A stretch of DNA of 7,589 bases from Deltaproteobacteria bacterium UBA796 (GTDB taxonomy: Bacteria; Myxococcota_A; UBA796). The notes beneath the pieces are model-generated. The model was not told the DNA's origin and searched no databases. It saw only the letters and a program-made list of their open reading frames with translations. Position 1 is the stretch's first letter. Each line of letters opens with the position of its first letter. Where the stretch lies: the NCBI GenBank assembly GCA_002296975.1, contig DBIS01000208.1:1-7589 (forward strand). The letters are read 5' to 3'. The position numbers and the translations under genes were made by a program. This document shows, one piece after another, positions 1-7,150 of the stretch.

Positions 1-230
1 GTAACGAGTATCGTTTACAGGTTTGTGGCGTTGCGAATGCGAACGATATTGAGATCGTTTTGCACGATGCCAACGGTATCGAGCTGATGCGTGACGAGTC
101 GAATGATCGGGAGCCGATGGTCAACTTTAAGCCCTCCAGCACTGACACCTACTACATCGCTGTGTACGCCTCTGGTCTCCAAAAAGGGCAAGACAAAGCA
201 GGTGTGGCGATGGCGGTCACCTACAAGTAG
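1..230 (+). CDS. 3' end of a probable exported beta-rich protein (partial)
   Basis: An open frame enters from the left edge (first full codon at position 3) and ends at TAG 228-230, giving the last 75 residues of a protein whose start is outside the window. The residues alternate hydrophobic and polar in short strands (for example EIVLHDANG, then TYYIAVYASG and AMAVTYK at the very end). This is the pattern of a beta-sandwich such as the bacterial pre-peptidase C-terminal (PPC-like) domain, often found at the end of secreted proteins. The fold assignment is an impression, and no signal peptide can be seen because the N-terminus is missing. The stop lies six bases before the ATG of the ABC transporter gene, so the two are probably co-transcribed and may be functionally linked. 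A single Cys is present near the left edge. No enzyme motif is visible. Confidence 0.7.
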   Translation, partial: NEYRLQVCGVANANDIEIVLHDANGIELMRDESNDREPMVNFKPSSTDTYYIAVYASGLQKGQDKAGVAMAVTYK

Positions 231-233
231 GGG
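229..233 (+). promoter_or_regulatory. Ribosome binding site for the TerB-FHA-ABC gene
   Basis: The purine run AGGGG overlaps the stop codon of the upstream gene and lies three bases before ATG 237. Its spacing is short, but it is the only Shine-Dalgarno-like sequence here. It supports the 237 start and suggests translation of the two genes is linked. Confidence 0.45.
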
Positions 234-236
234 CTG

Positions 237-2738
237 ATGGAGAAAGCCAGCCTGGAAACCCGATTTCTCGACGCGATCGGTGGTCGGGGGCGCGATCTTG
301 ATGAAGTCCGCTTTGCTGCGGATTTTAGCCTTTTGGTGGTCCGAACATTGGGATTGGTCAATCCTTCTGTCCTTGTGCGGAAGACCATCGAGGCGGCGGT
401 ATCTCGGCAGTTTGGCTGGGAAGATGATGATGCTCAGGCTCTGGTTGTTTTGGCCCTGAGCCCCGGCTTTCGGGATGGGCTTCGCGAAGAGGAAATGTGG
501 GCCTTTTCACAGCGTTTTGGTGAGGTTGCGGCAGCGGTCGTTCGCTCTAAAGACAAAACCACGGGCATGGCGGATTTTGCTAAACGCCATGGTCCCGCAG
601 CGTCGTTGGCCTTGCTCGATGCATTGTTTGCCGTCGCGACAGCGGACACCCATGTGAACTTGCGCGAAGTGCGGCGTCTTGAAGAGGCGGCTGAAGACCT
701 CGATGTCGATCCGGTCTTGGTCGCGGCGCTGTTGCTCAAGCACGACGATCGCATGGCCTTGGGAGAGATGCGCTTTGCCTTGACCGGCCCGCGCATGACC
801 ATCGGCCGGCGCATCGGCTCGGATATTTTACTCTCAGACCCTCAGGTGGCCCCTCGACACGCAGTGCTGGAATCCAGTGCCGATGGGTGGCGGGTCAGCG
901 ATGGCGGGAGCGGTCGGCCCACGGTTTTGAACGGCCGGCCGGTTAGTGCGTCACCTTTGGCCGATGGTGACCGCCTACAGGTGGGACCATACACGCTTGT
1001 GTTTGATGGAGAGGCCCTGGTGGCCTCTTCTGCACGGCAGTTCTCATCGCTAAGCATTCGCAGCCTAAAGCACCAAATTGACGGTGTGTCACTCATCGAC
1101 GATGTCAGCTTTACGGTGTTTTCAGGTGAGGTCATCGCGGTGGTTGGGCCATCTGGGTCTGGTAAAACCACCTTGCTCAACGCGATCAATGGCATTGCGC
1201 CTGCAGACGCTGGCGAGGTGTTGCTCGACGGGCAATGCTTTCATGGGTTGGTGGCGCGGGACAGCTCCTTGGTGGGCATTGTGCCCCAAGACGATTTGGT
1301 CCATGCGGAGTTGAGTGTCGAGGAGAGCCTGTTTTACTCCGGCCGGCTCCGGCTCCCATCCTCGGTGACCGACGCTCAGGTTTGGGAACAGGTCGATCGG
1401 GTGCTGGCCGAGTTGGGGTTGCAGCCCCATCGGCACAGTCGCATCGGTGATGTTGCGCGCCGAGGCATTTCTGGTGGTCAACGAAAGCGGGTCAACCTGG
1501 GCCAAGAGTTGATGAGTCAAAGCACGCGGGTTTTGTTTTTGGACGAGCCCACCAGTGGCTTGGACCCTCGCGCCTCTCAGGACATCGCCAGCCGGGTGCG
1601 CCAACTCGCAGACCGGGGGCGCATCGTCTTTTTGGTGACACATGACCTCACACCAGAAATCATGAACGCTGTCGACCATATGTTGGTGATCGCGCCAGGT
1701 GGGCGCTTGGCCTTTTTTGGGCCACCGGCCAAGGCGTGTCGGTGGTTTGACGTCGCCACACCCGATGGGGTTTTCAATCGATTTGGTGATCGTGCCCCAG
1801 CGGTCTGGGCCTCGGACTACCGGAAAAGCGCCGATGCACGAACCTATGTTGAAACCCGTGAGCAGTTGTTGGCTCTAGAAGGTGTCACCCGTTCGGGGGA
1901 CTCGATTCAAGACAACCCGCGCTCGCTTCTCGCCCAAACGCGGGCGCAGTTGGCCCGGTACGCCAAGGTTAAAGTGAGGGACCGCACGGGCATGGCTGTG
2001 TTGCTTGCCCAGCCTCCATTTTTGGCCGCGGTGATGTGGTTGGTCTTTCCTCAACCCACGACATCCCTCATGTTCATGCTTGCGCTGTCCTGTTTGTGGT
2101 TCGGCATGTCCGCTTCAGTCCGGGAGCTCATCTCCGACCGTGTGATTTGGTTGCGTGAGCGCCGTGTCGGTTTGAGTGTGCTTCCTTATTTGTTTTCCAA
2201 GGTGGCTGTTTTGGGTGGCCTCGCGACCGCCCAATGCCTGGCGCTGACCGGATTTTTATTTTGGGTGCTCGATATGAGCAGCTTCGGCTATGACTTTTTG
2301 GCTTTGGGGTCTGTCGGGGTGTTGACCGGCTTGGTTGGCATGTCACTCGGTTTGCTGGTGAGCGCGTGTTGGACCAGCTCAGAGGCCGCTGTGGGCACCT
2401 TGCCCTTGTTGCTCATCCCTCAAATCACGCTCTCATCCATTATGGTGTCTGTCCGCTCGATGGGTGAGTTGGCCAAGTTGTGTAGCTGGTTTACCGTGCA
2501 GCGCTACGCCTTCGACGCTGTGCTTAAGTGCGGAGACGAGCTCGCCTATTTCAAATACGGAAAATGGCAGCGCCAAGGGGTCCGTGGATTTCTGTACGAG
2601 TTGGGCTTGAAGGACTCCTCGAAAGCCGACGATATGGGCTTGAGTCTCGCTGAGCTATACGGTGCGCTCGGTGGATTTTCGCTGGTCTTTTTAGGCATCA
2701 CGGCAGCGCTTGTCTGGGCTCGGGGCCGGCGTGGCTAG
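237..2738 (+). CDS. TerB-like/FHA/ABCG-type ABC transporter fusion (ATPase plus permease)
   Basis: This 833-residue protein is a one-chain half-transporter with an unusual regulatory front end. Residues about 25-170 are helical; the stretch around 124-160 (LLDALFAVATAD, then an acidic helix) resembles TerB-like domains. Residues about 178-262 form an FHA domain with the opening motif TIGRR at 188-192. The ABC ATPase (about 270-495) is complete: Walker A GPSGSGKT 304-311, Q-loop Gln351, signature ISGGQ 411-415, Walker B RVLFLDE 431-437, D-loop GLDP 441-444 and H-loop His469. A linker leads to six hydrophobic segments (about 585-604, 610-627, 646-677, 685-709, 717-737 and 807-827), with a long loop before the last, as in ABCG/ABC-2 permeases. 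The order FHA-ATPase-permease recalls mycobacterial Rv1747, which is regulated by Ser/Thr phosphorylation. It probably dimerises and exports a lipid or similar substrate, which is unknown. The FHA phosphopeptide residues are poorly conserved. The gene shares its last four bases with the convergent GNAT gene. Confidence 0.93.
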   Translation: MEKASLETRFLDAIGGRGRDLDEVRFAADFSLLVVRTLGLVNPSVLVRKTIEAAVSRQFGWEDDDAQALVVLALSPGFRDGLREEEMWAFSQRFGEVAAAVVRSKDKTTGMADFAKRHGPAASLALLDALFAVATADTHVNLREVRRLEEAAEDLDVDPVLVAALLLKHDDRMALGEMRFALTGPRMTIGRRIGSDILLSDPQVAPRHAVLESSADGWRVSDGGSGRPTVLNGRPVSASPLADGDRLQVGPYTLVFDGEALVASSARQFSSLSIRSLKHQIDGVSLIDDVSFTVFSGEVIAVVGPSGSGKTTLLNAINGIAPADAGEVLLDGQCFHGLVARDSSLVGIVPQDDLVHAELSVEESLFYSGRLRLPSSVTDAQVWEQVDRVLAELGLQPHRHSRIGDVARRGISGGQRKRVNLGQELMSQSTRVLFLDEPTSGLDPRASQDIASRVRQLADRGRIVFLVTHDLTPEIMNAVDHMLVIAPGGRLAFFGPPAKACRWFDVATPDGVFNRFGDRAPAVWASDYRKSADARTYVETREQLLALEGVTRSGDSIQDNPRSLLAQTRAQLARYAKVKVRDRTGMAVLLAQPPFLAAVMWLVFPQPTTSLMFMLALSCLWFGMSASVRELISDRVIWLRERRVGLSVLPYLFSKVAVLGGLATAQCLALTGFLFWVLDMSSFGYDFLALGSVGVLTGLVGMSLGLLVSACWTSSEAAVGTLPLLLIPQITLSSIMVSVRSMGELAKLCSWFTVQRYAFDAVLKCGDELAYFKYGKWQRQGVRGFLYELGLKDSSKADDMGLSLAELYGALGGFSLVFLGITAALVWARGRRG

Positions 2739-3400
2739 ATCGCAGGATGGGTGCTGTTGGCCTGAACGCGCTCTGAGGCTTGTAGATCCAGAACATAGCG
2801 AGTCATCGTTTTTTGATAAAACTGGAACTGTGCAGCATTTTCGAATCCCCAGCTTTTTAGTTGTCTGTTTGCGCCCACATTGTCCACCTCGGTGGTCACA
2901 CAGACATGTCCATGGCCGCGGGCGAGCAGCTCGTCGAACAAAACCTTGTTGATATGGCCTGCAATCCGTTTTCCCCTGAGCCCTGGCTCGAAACTACAAA
3001 ATAAGCTCTCGGCCATGCCCTGGTTTCCAGAGACCTCGGCGTAACGTGCGGTCCCCAGCAGGCTGCCCCAAATTTTTGGATTGAGAATCTGAGGAAAAGC
3101 CGCGAGGGCCAAGGCCGGCCACACCCTTCTGAAGGTTGCACTCATCATCGCGCTCGTGTCTTGACTCCCAGCGATAAAACCCCGAACAGCACCGTCTTCT
3201 TGGTACACAAAGCCTAAAAATCGATGGTCATCGATCAGCGCGGTGTAAAGGGCGGTCAGAAAGTCCGGCCCGAGCTTGGCCCATGTGGATTGCCCCATCG
3301 CAGCATGGTGAAGTCGTCCGACCGGAGCAGCGTCTATGCTGGCCATCGGGCGAATGCTGGCCATCACTGCGGGGTCGACGGTGAAGGGTGTCAGGCTCAT
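2735..3400 (-). CDS. GNAT family N-acetyltransferase
   Basis: The 221-residue product has the layout of a GNAT acyltransferase, which transfers an acetyl or acyl group from CoA to an amine. An N-terminal helix-rich half with a WAKLGPDFLTALY stretch (40-52) and a strand around 62-78 (FLGFVYQEDG, then AVRGFIAG) is followed by the acetyl-CoA motif A region at about 130-160. There the pyrophosphate loop reads RGKRIAGH (142-149), a loose version of the usual R-G-x-G-x-G/A. Motif B follows as VTTEVDNVGANRQLKSWGF (168-186), with the typical Asn and Gly-Phe positions. The substrate is unknown. It is the third gene of the PKS-crotonase operon: its ATG overlaps the stop of the crotonase gene as ATGA, so translation is probably coupled. 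This makes acylation of a pathway product or partner plausible, but that is inferred from context only. There is no convincing Shine-Dalgarno sequence. The 3' end shares CTAG with the convergent transporter gene. Confidence 0.85.
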   Translation of the reverse strand: MSLTPFTVDPAVMASIRPMASIDAAPVGRLHHAAMGQSTWAKLGPDFLTALYTALIDDHRFLGFVYQEDGAVRGFIAGSQDTSAMMSATFRRVWPALALAAFPQILNPKIWGSLLGTARYAEVSGNQGMAESLFCSFEPGLRGKRIAGHINKVLFDELLARGHGHVCVTTEVDNVGANRQLKSWGFENAAQFQFYQKTMTRYVLDLQASERVQANSTHPAI

Positions 3401-4125
3401 TCGTCGGTGTGGGCCCGGATGGTGTCCAAAAATGGCGTTTGATGGATGGCTCGGTGTTGTGCCGCCAAAAAATTGCCGATTGCATTTTCAAAGTCGGTGG
3501 AAAAGCTCTCGTTGAGCAACCTTCGTGCGAGGGTGACCGCGACATTGTGGATGGGGCCAAAGGCCTGGATGGTTTTGGACAAAGCCTCGTCGATATCAGT
3601 AGAAACCATCGAGACGAGCCCCAAAGAGAGGGCTTCGTCGGCACCGATTTTTGGGCACTGCATAATCAAGCGTTTTGCGTGGCCTAGGCCGATGCTTTTG
3701 GCCAGTCTAAAGGTCGCCATGCCCGGAAGAAAGCCCAGATGGACCTCGTTGAACTGAATATCGCATCGGGGGGTCGCGATAACAGCGTCAGCGACCAGCA
3801 TCAGTTGTGCGCCGCCCCCGTGGCAGTCACCATCGATGATGGCGATAATGGCCTTGGGCAGACGCTCTATCCGAGCACAAATTTTCTCCCATTTGTTGAA
3901 GCCATGGATGTCCATGGGCTGGTCTGGCCGAAACTCAGCGAAGTCGATGCCGAGTGAAAAACAACCGACTTGGCCCCTCAACACCACGACTTTGGCGGTG
4001 CTGTCATCTTCAAGATGATTACAGATTTCAGTTAATTCTCGGACCATCTCCATATTGATGCGGCTTTTCGCCAAGGTGACGGTGGCGATGTCGCCATTTT
4101 CTTCAAAAGTGAGGGTCTTGTACAT
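3397..4125 (-). CDS. Crotonase-fold enoyl-CoA hydratase/isomerase, probably DpgB/DpgD-like accessory enzyme
   Basis: The 242-residue product has the length and motifs of the crotonase superfamily, enzymes that stabilise acyl-CoA enolates. The first oxyanion-hole region reads CFSLGIDFAEF (55-65) in place of the common F-S-A-G-x-D. The second is DGDCHGGGAQLML (98-110), with the GGG at 103-105, followed by VADAVIATP. NEVHLGFLPG (126-135) carries Glu127, equivalent to Glu164 of rat mitochondrial hydratase. The position of the other catalytic glutamate (Glu144 in rat) is Gln107, so classical hydration is doubtful. The gene starts 7 bp after the stop of the DpgA-like synthase and overlaps the GNAT gene. 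In glycopeptide clusters, DpgB and DpgD are crotonases that assist DpgA in forming 3,5-dihydroxyphenylacetyl-CoA, and the same assisting role is inferred here. A generic fatty-acid enzyme cannot be excluded. ATG 4123-4125 gives a normal family N-terminus (MYKTLTFEENGDIATVTL) but lacks a clear ribosome binding site. Confidence 0.88.
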   Translation of the reverse strand: MYKTLTFEENGDIATVTLAKSRINMEMVRELTEICNHLEDDSTAKVVVLRGQVGCFSLGIDFAEFRPDQPMDIHGFNKWEKICARIERLPKAIIAIIDGDCHGGGAQLMLVADAVIATPRCDIQFNEVHLGFLPGMATFRLAKSIGLGHAKRLIMQCPKIGADEALSLGLVSMVSTDIDEALSKTIQAFGPIHNVAVTLARRLLNESFSTDFENAIGNFLAAQHRAIHQTPFLDTIRAHTDE

Positions 4126-4132
4126 GCTGTGT

Positions 4133-5200
4133 TTACCAGTGTAAAAGGGCAGTTTCTATTGTAGAGCCGGGTCCCATGGTCATCATTACCGCGCGGTCTC
4201 CTGGACGTATTTTCCCCTCATTTACCAGCTGTTGATAGCTGAAAAGAAAGCTGCCGCTCCCGAGGTTTCCGAAGCGGCGCAAAATGTTTACCGTGTGACG
4301 CACATCGAAATCGGTCAATCCGATATTGTATTTGATGGCATCGATCACCTTTTTTCCACCGGAGTGGATGATCCAATGATCGATGTCTCTGCGCTTGAGC
4401 TTATTTCGGCTCAACAGCCCGTTCACCGGGGTTTCGGTGTGAATCCCTAAAACATAGGGCACATCGCGATCGAGGTAAAACGAGAACTTCCCGTGCTCGG
4501 TGGACCAGTTGTAGCGCATGGCACCCCAAGCTTGCGGAATGAGGTGGCTGTAAAAGTCCACCACTTGCGGCAGCGGGAGGGGCTGTGTTGGTCCATCGGT
4601 ATCGTCTGCGCGCAAAAGCACTGCAGCACAGCCATCGCCGAAGAGGCTGTTGACCACCCCGGTGCCCATGGTGTCGTCATAAACGTACAGGGCTGAGTTC
4701 ACTTCGCAGCAAACCATCAGGGCGAGCTTTCCGGGGTTGGCTGCGCACCAGTTCGCTGTGGGGTTGAGGCCGTTGAGTCCAGCATTACAGCCCATGCCCA
4801 CGATGTCGGTGCGGTGGCAATCCACCCGAAAGCCCAGGTGTTTCACAAACATCGCACTCAGGCCTGGCAGCATCATTCCCGTCGACGTAATGCAGCATAG
4901 GTAGTCGATATCACCGGTGGAAAGGCCTGTATCCGTAAGGGCCTTCTCGATGCATTCGCGGCCGAGCTTCAAGGACCACACCCGGTGCTTGCGCAAAAGT
5001 GTGGCCTGGTCCTCTTGGGGAACGCCGGCCTCGTCAGCCTCGGGCAACACCAGATGTCGGCCTTGAATGTGGCTGGCCTTAAACATGCTTTTGACCATCG
5101 GGTTCGCCACACGGTACAGGTCTAAGATGTCCTGTTGGGTGTACCAGTTCGGGGGGTTGGCAGTCCCAACCGACAAGATTCGGGCGTGTCTTGAGCGCAT
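4133..5200 (-). CDS. dpgA: Type III polyketide synthase, DpgA-like (3,5-dihydroxyphenylacetyl-CoA synthase family)
   Basis: This is a thiolase-fold type III polyketide synthase of 355 residues from ATG 5198-5200, close to the usual family length. The catalytic triad is visible: Cys138 in DIVGMGCNAGLNG, His279 in HWIIHSGGKKVIDA and Asn312 in RRFGNLGSGSFLFSY. The late loop MGPGSTIETALL (342-353) matches the G-F-G-P-G loop of chalcone synthases. The GCNAGLN nucleophile motif and the HSGGKKVIDA and SGSFLFSY segments fit DpgA better than RppA-like or chalcone synthases. DpgA condenses four malonyl-CoA into 3,5-dihydroxyphenylacetyl-CoA. The symbol is by family resemblance; the real starter and product are not known. 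It heads an operon with a crotonase and a GNAT enzyme. The frame also extends nine codons to a TTG at 5227, but those residues do not resemble the family, and CAGG before the ATG is a possible ribosome binding site, so I chose the ATG. Confidence 0.88.
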   Translation of the reverse strand: MRSRHARILSVGTANPPNWYTQQDILDLYRVANPMVKSMFKASHIQGRHLVLPEADEAGVPQEDQATLLRKHRVWSLKLGRECIEKALTDTGLSTGDIDYLCCITSTGMMLPGLSAMFVKHLGFRVDCHRTDIVGMGCNAGLNGLNPTANWCAANPGKLALMVCCEVNSALYVYDDTMGTGVVNSLFGDGCAAVLLRADDTDGPTQPLPLPQVVDFYSHLIPQAWGAMRYNWSTEHGKFSFYLDRDVPYVLGIHTETPVNGLLSRNKLKRRDIDHWIIHSGGKKVIDAIKYNIGLTDFDVRHTVNILRRFGNLGSGSFLFSYQQLVNEGKIRPGDRAVMMTMGPGSTIETALLHW

Positions 5201-5272
5201 TACCTGTTCAGTTTGCCAGTAAATCAACGATTTGCGGTATTCTGCTCAGACCTCGACCCACGGTTTTTGGTC
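5201..5272. promoter_or_regulatory. Divergent intergenic promoter region
   Basis: These 72 bases separate the ATG of the - strand PKS operon from the ATG of the + strand HEAT-repeat gene, so promoters for both units should lie here or just inside the genes. On the + strand a possible -35 is TTGCCA (5213-5218) and a possible -10 is TATTCT (5238-5243). The 19-base spacer is longer than ideal, so this is a weak candidate. No convincing sigma70-like pair is seen for the - strand, and no clear operator palindrome is visible. Confidence 0.4.
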
Positions 5273-7150
5273 ATGTCTGAAGCATCCGATCCCGACGCGA
5301 CCGAAACTGGTGACAGTCCAGAGGTGGCACCTGTGGCCTCCGAGGCCGAAATTGGCGCCGAGAGTGGCGGTGGTCTGCTCGACCAACTCGATGCTGAAGA
5401 TGCAGCGGAAATTATTGAAGAAGATGTGCCCGAGGAGATCCGTTCAGAGGCAGCCGTCGGCGCAACCGAGTCTGGGGTCGCCACCAACAATGCCCTGCGC
5501 GCGCTCTCTCGTGCAGCGCGCAGCTTTTTGTTGTACGAGCCTCGGAATCAGGCGATTCGGGACTTTTTGCAGGACTACCGCGAGAATATGCAGGCGACCC
5601 TCGCGGCGTACGGCACGATGGCATTGGATATCCGCCCCTTCGAGATGACCCGCGGTGGTGAGGTCGTTTACCTGGAGCGAGAGCGAGAGCGGTCCTTGGC
5701 TTTTCGCCTCTTTCGGGATGGTGTGCGGCGGATCACGATTGAGCCCGAAGTCCCATGGGCGGAGCTGCTTCGACTGCTGGAGATTTTATCGATTCGTTAC
5801 AGCGGGATTCGTCAGTCCGAGGACGATATCGTCACCCTGTTGTGGAAAGCCGGTTTCAAGAATATCGCCATCGTTGCGGTAGAGGGCTTTGTACCTGAAG
5901 AGGAGCACCCCGAAGCCGCTGACGAGCTGCACAGCGCCAACCGGCCAAAACGGCGGCGAACAAAGTTGGGTGTCGCCCATGTCGATGCACCGGCTGACTT
6001 TGACCAGCCGCTTCCTGAGTTTCTGAAAAAGGCGACCCCATGTTGGGTGGATGTCGACCCTGAGCGGGTGTCGGCCTTGGTGGCTCAGGCGGGGTCTCGG
6101 AAGTTGCCGGAGACTTCGGTACATTTGATCAAACGTTTGTTGAGCGTGGTCGCCGATCCGCTCGACCCCACAGGTCTGGATGATGTGGTGCCGTTGATTA
6201 ATGAGGTTCGAGATTTTTTGCTCTCAGAGGGTCAACTCGAGCACCTGACTGCGCTTGTTGCGGTGGTTGAGTCTCATCGGGAGATCGACACCGAACGAAT
6301 AGATAGAGAGTTGGCCAAATTTGCCGACACCCGTGCGCTCCGTCGGATTCTGAAGTCGGTGTCCAAGGGTTCCGAGGGCGTGCCACCAGAGCTGCTCTCT
6401 TTACTTGAGATGATTCCTGCCGACCACCTTGAGCACCTAATGGACCTGCTTGTTGAAGAGCGCGGGGCCTCGTCGCGACGGTTGACTCGCATGTTGATCG
6501 AGCGTTTTGTCCGTGAGGCCTGGGACCCAAGCTTTGTCTTCGAGCGCATGCATCAGGAGTCTCCAGGCGTGCTGGTGGACATACTGCGTGCGACCAGCCG
6601 GGCTTTGGCGGGCAAGGTTGTGGCCGAGGCCGTACAGCTCACCTCCCACCCGGCGCTCGAGGTGCAGATGGAGGTGTTGTGGGTGCTGGGTCGAGCAGAG
6701 GAAGAAGCCCTGGTCGAAAAAGCACTTTTGGGTATGCTTTCTAGCCATTTTCAAGAGGTTCGAGTTCGGGTTTTGGAGTTTTTCGAGGAGTACGGGTCGG
6801 CGGATGTTTTTGAGCCAACGGTGGCCCTCGTCAAGCGTTTATCCACACGTGGAATCACCGAGAGGGAGTGTCTTGCTGCGGGAAAATTGCTCGCGGCGGT
6901 GCGGCCAGACGAGGCCAAAACTTTGTTGATGGGTTGGATTAAGCCCCCGGGGATATTCAAGCGTGTTGTGGAGATGCCAGGGGCTCAGGCGCTCCAGCGA
7001 ATCGCACTCTATGGGCTGGTTTCTTTGCCTGGAAAGGAGGTCGACAAGGCCATCCGATGGCTCTCCGAACGTTGTGCTGAAGAGATTTACAACTTGTGTA
7101 TGAAAACCCTGGTTCGCCGACGAAAAGAGGGGGTGAGCAGTGATGGATGA
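5273..7150 (+). CDS. HEAT-repeat-like helical protein with acidic N-terminus
   Basis: From ATG 5273 the product has 625 residues and no signal peptide or membrane segment, so it is probably cytoplasmic. Residues 1-65 are acidic and low in complexity (runs such as AEDAAEIIEEDVPEE), likely disordered. Residues about 72-200 form a mixed alpha/beta domain: helices with RNQAIRDFLQDYR (91-103), a strand pair ending in EVVYLERERER, a helix, then LFRDGVRRITI (146-156). A basic linker (NRPKRRRTK, 223-231) follows. The rest, to the end, is helical; pairs such as HPALEVQMEVLWVLGR (459-474) and SHFQEVRVRVLEFFEEYG (491-508) look like HEAT repeats, which bind proteins. No catalytic motif is seen, so a scaffold or signalling role is only a guess. 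An upstream in-frame TTG at 5213 would add 20 residues but would overlap a likely promoter, so ATG is preferred despite a weak ribosome binding site. It overlaps the next gene by eight bases. Confidence 0.85.
   Translation: MSEASDPDATETGDSPEVAPVASEAEIGAESGGGLLDQLDAEDAAEIIEEDVPEEIRSEAAVGATESGVATNNALRALSRAARSFLLYEPRNQAIRDFLQDYRENMQATLAAYGTMALDIRPFEMTRGGEVVYLERERERSLAFRLFRDGVRRITIEPEVPWAELLRLLEILSIRYSGIRQSEDDIVTLLWKAGFKNIAIVAVEGFVPEEEHPEAADELHSANRPKRRRTKLGVAHVDAPADFDQPLPEFLKKATPCWVDVDPERVSALVAQAGSRKLPETSVHLIKRLLSVVADPLDPTGLDDVVPLINEVRDFLLSEGQLEHLTALVAVVESHREIDTERIDRELAKFADTRALRRILKSVSKGSEGVPPELLSLLEMIPADHLEHLMDLLVEERGASSRRLTRMLIERFVREAWDPSFVFERMHQESPGVLVDILRATSRALAGKVVAEAVQLTSHPALEVQMEVLWVLGRAEEEALVEKALLGMLSSHFQEVRVRVLEFFEEYGSADVFEPTVALVKRLSTRGITERECLAAGKLLAAVRPDEAKTLLMGWIKPPGIFKRVVEMPGAQALQRIALYGLVSLPGKEVDKAIRWLSERCAEEIYNLCMKTLVRRRKEGVSSDG

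Noticed and set aside
931..942. GGCCGGCC palindromes recurring in the window
   Set aside because: The few copies sit inside coding sequence without regular spacing and are expected by chance in GC-rich DNA.
1122..1679. A 185-codon open frame on the - strand inside the ABC transporter gene
   Set aside because: It lies wholly opposite the ATPase domain with all its motifs, and its product is rich in His, Gln and Pro with no recognisable domain. It is a reading-frame shadow.
3228..3644. A 138-codon - strand frame spanning the crotonase/GNAT junction
   Set aside because: It overlaps two well-supported genes on the same strand in another frame, and its sequence is Ser/Pro/Arg-rich with no family features. 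A frameshift was considered, but both real genes are intact.
5232..5648. A 138-codon + strand frame over the start of the HEAT-repeat gene
   Set aside because: Its product is Arg/Ser/Pro-rich and unlike a real protein. The competing frame continues for over 600 residues with coherent domains.
5674..5693. Short GAGCGA-like tandem repeat within the HEAT-repeat gene
   Set aside because: It only encodes the charged run ERERER, with about three imperfect copies. This is too short to call a functional repeat.
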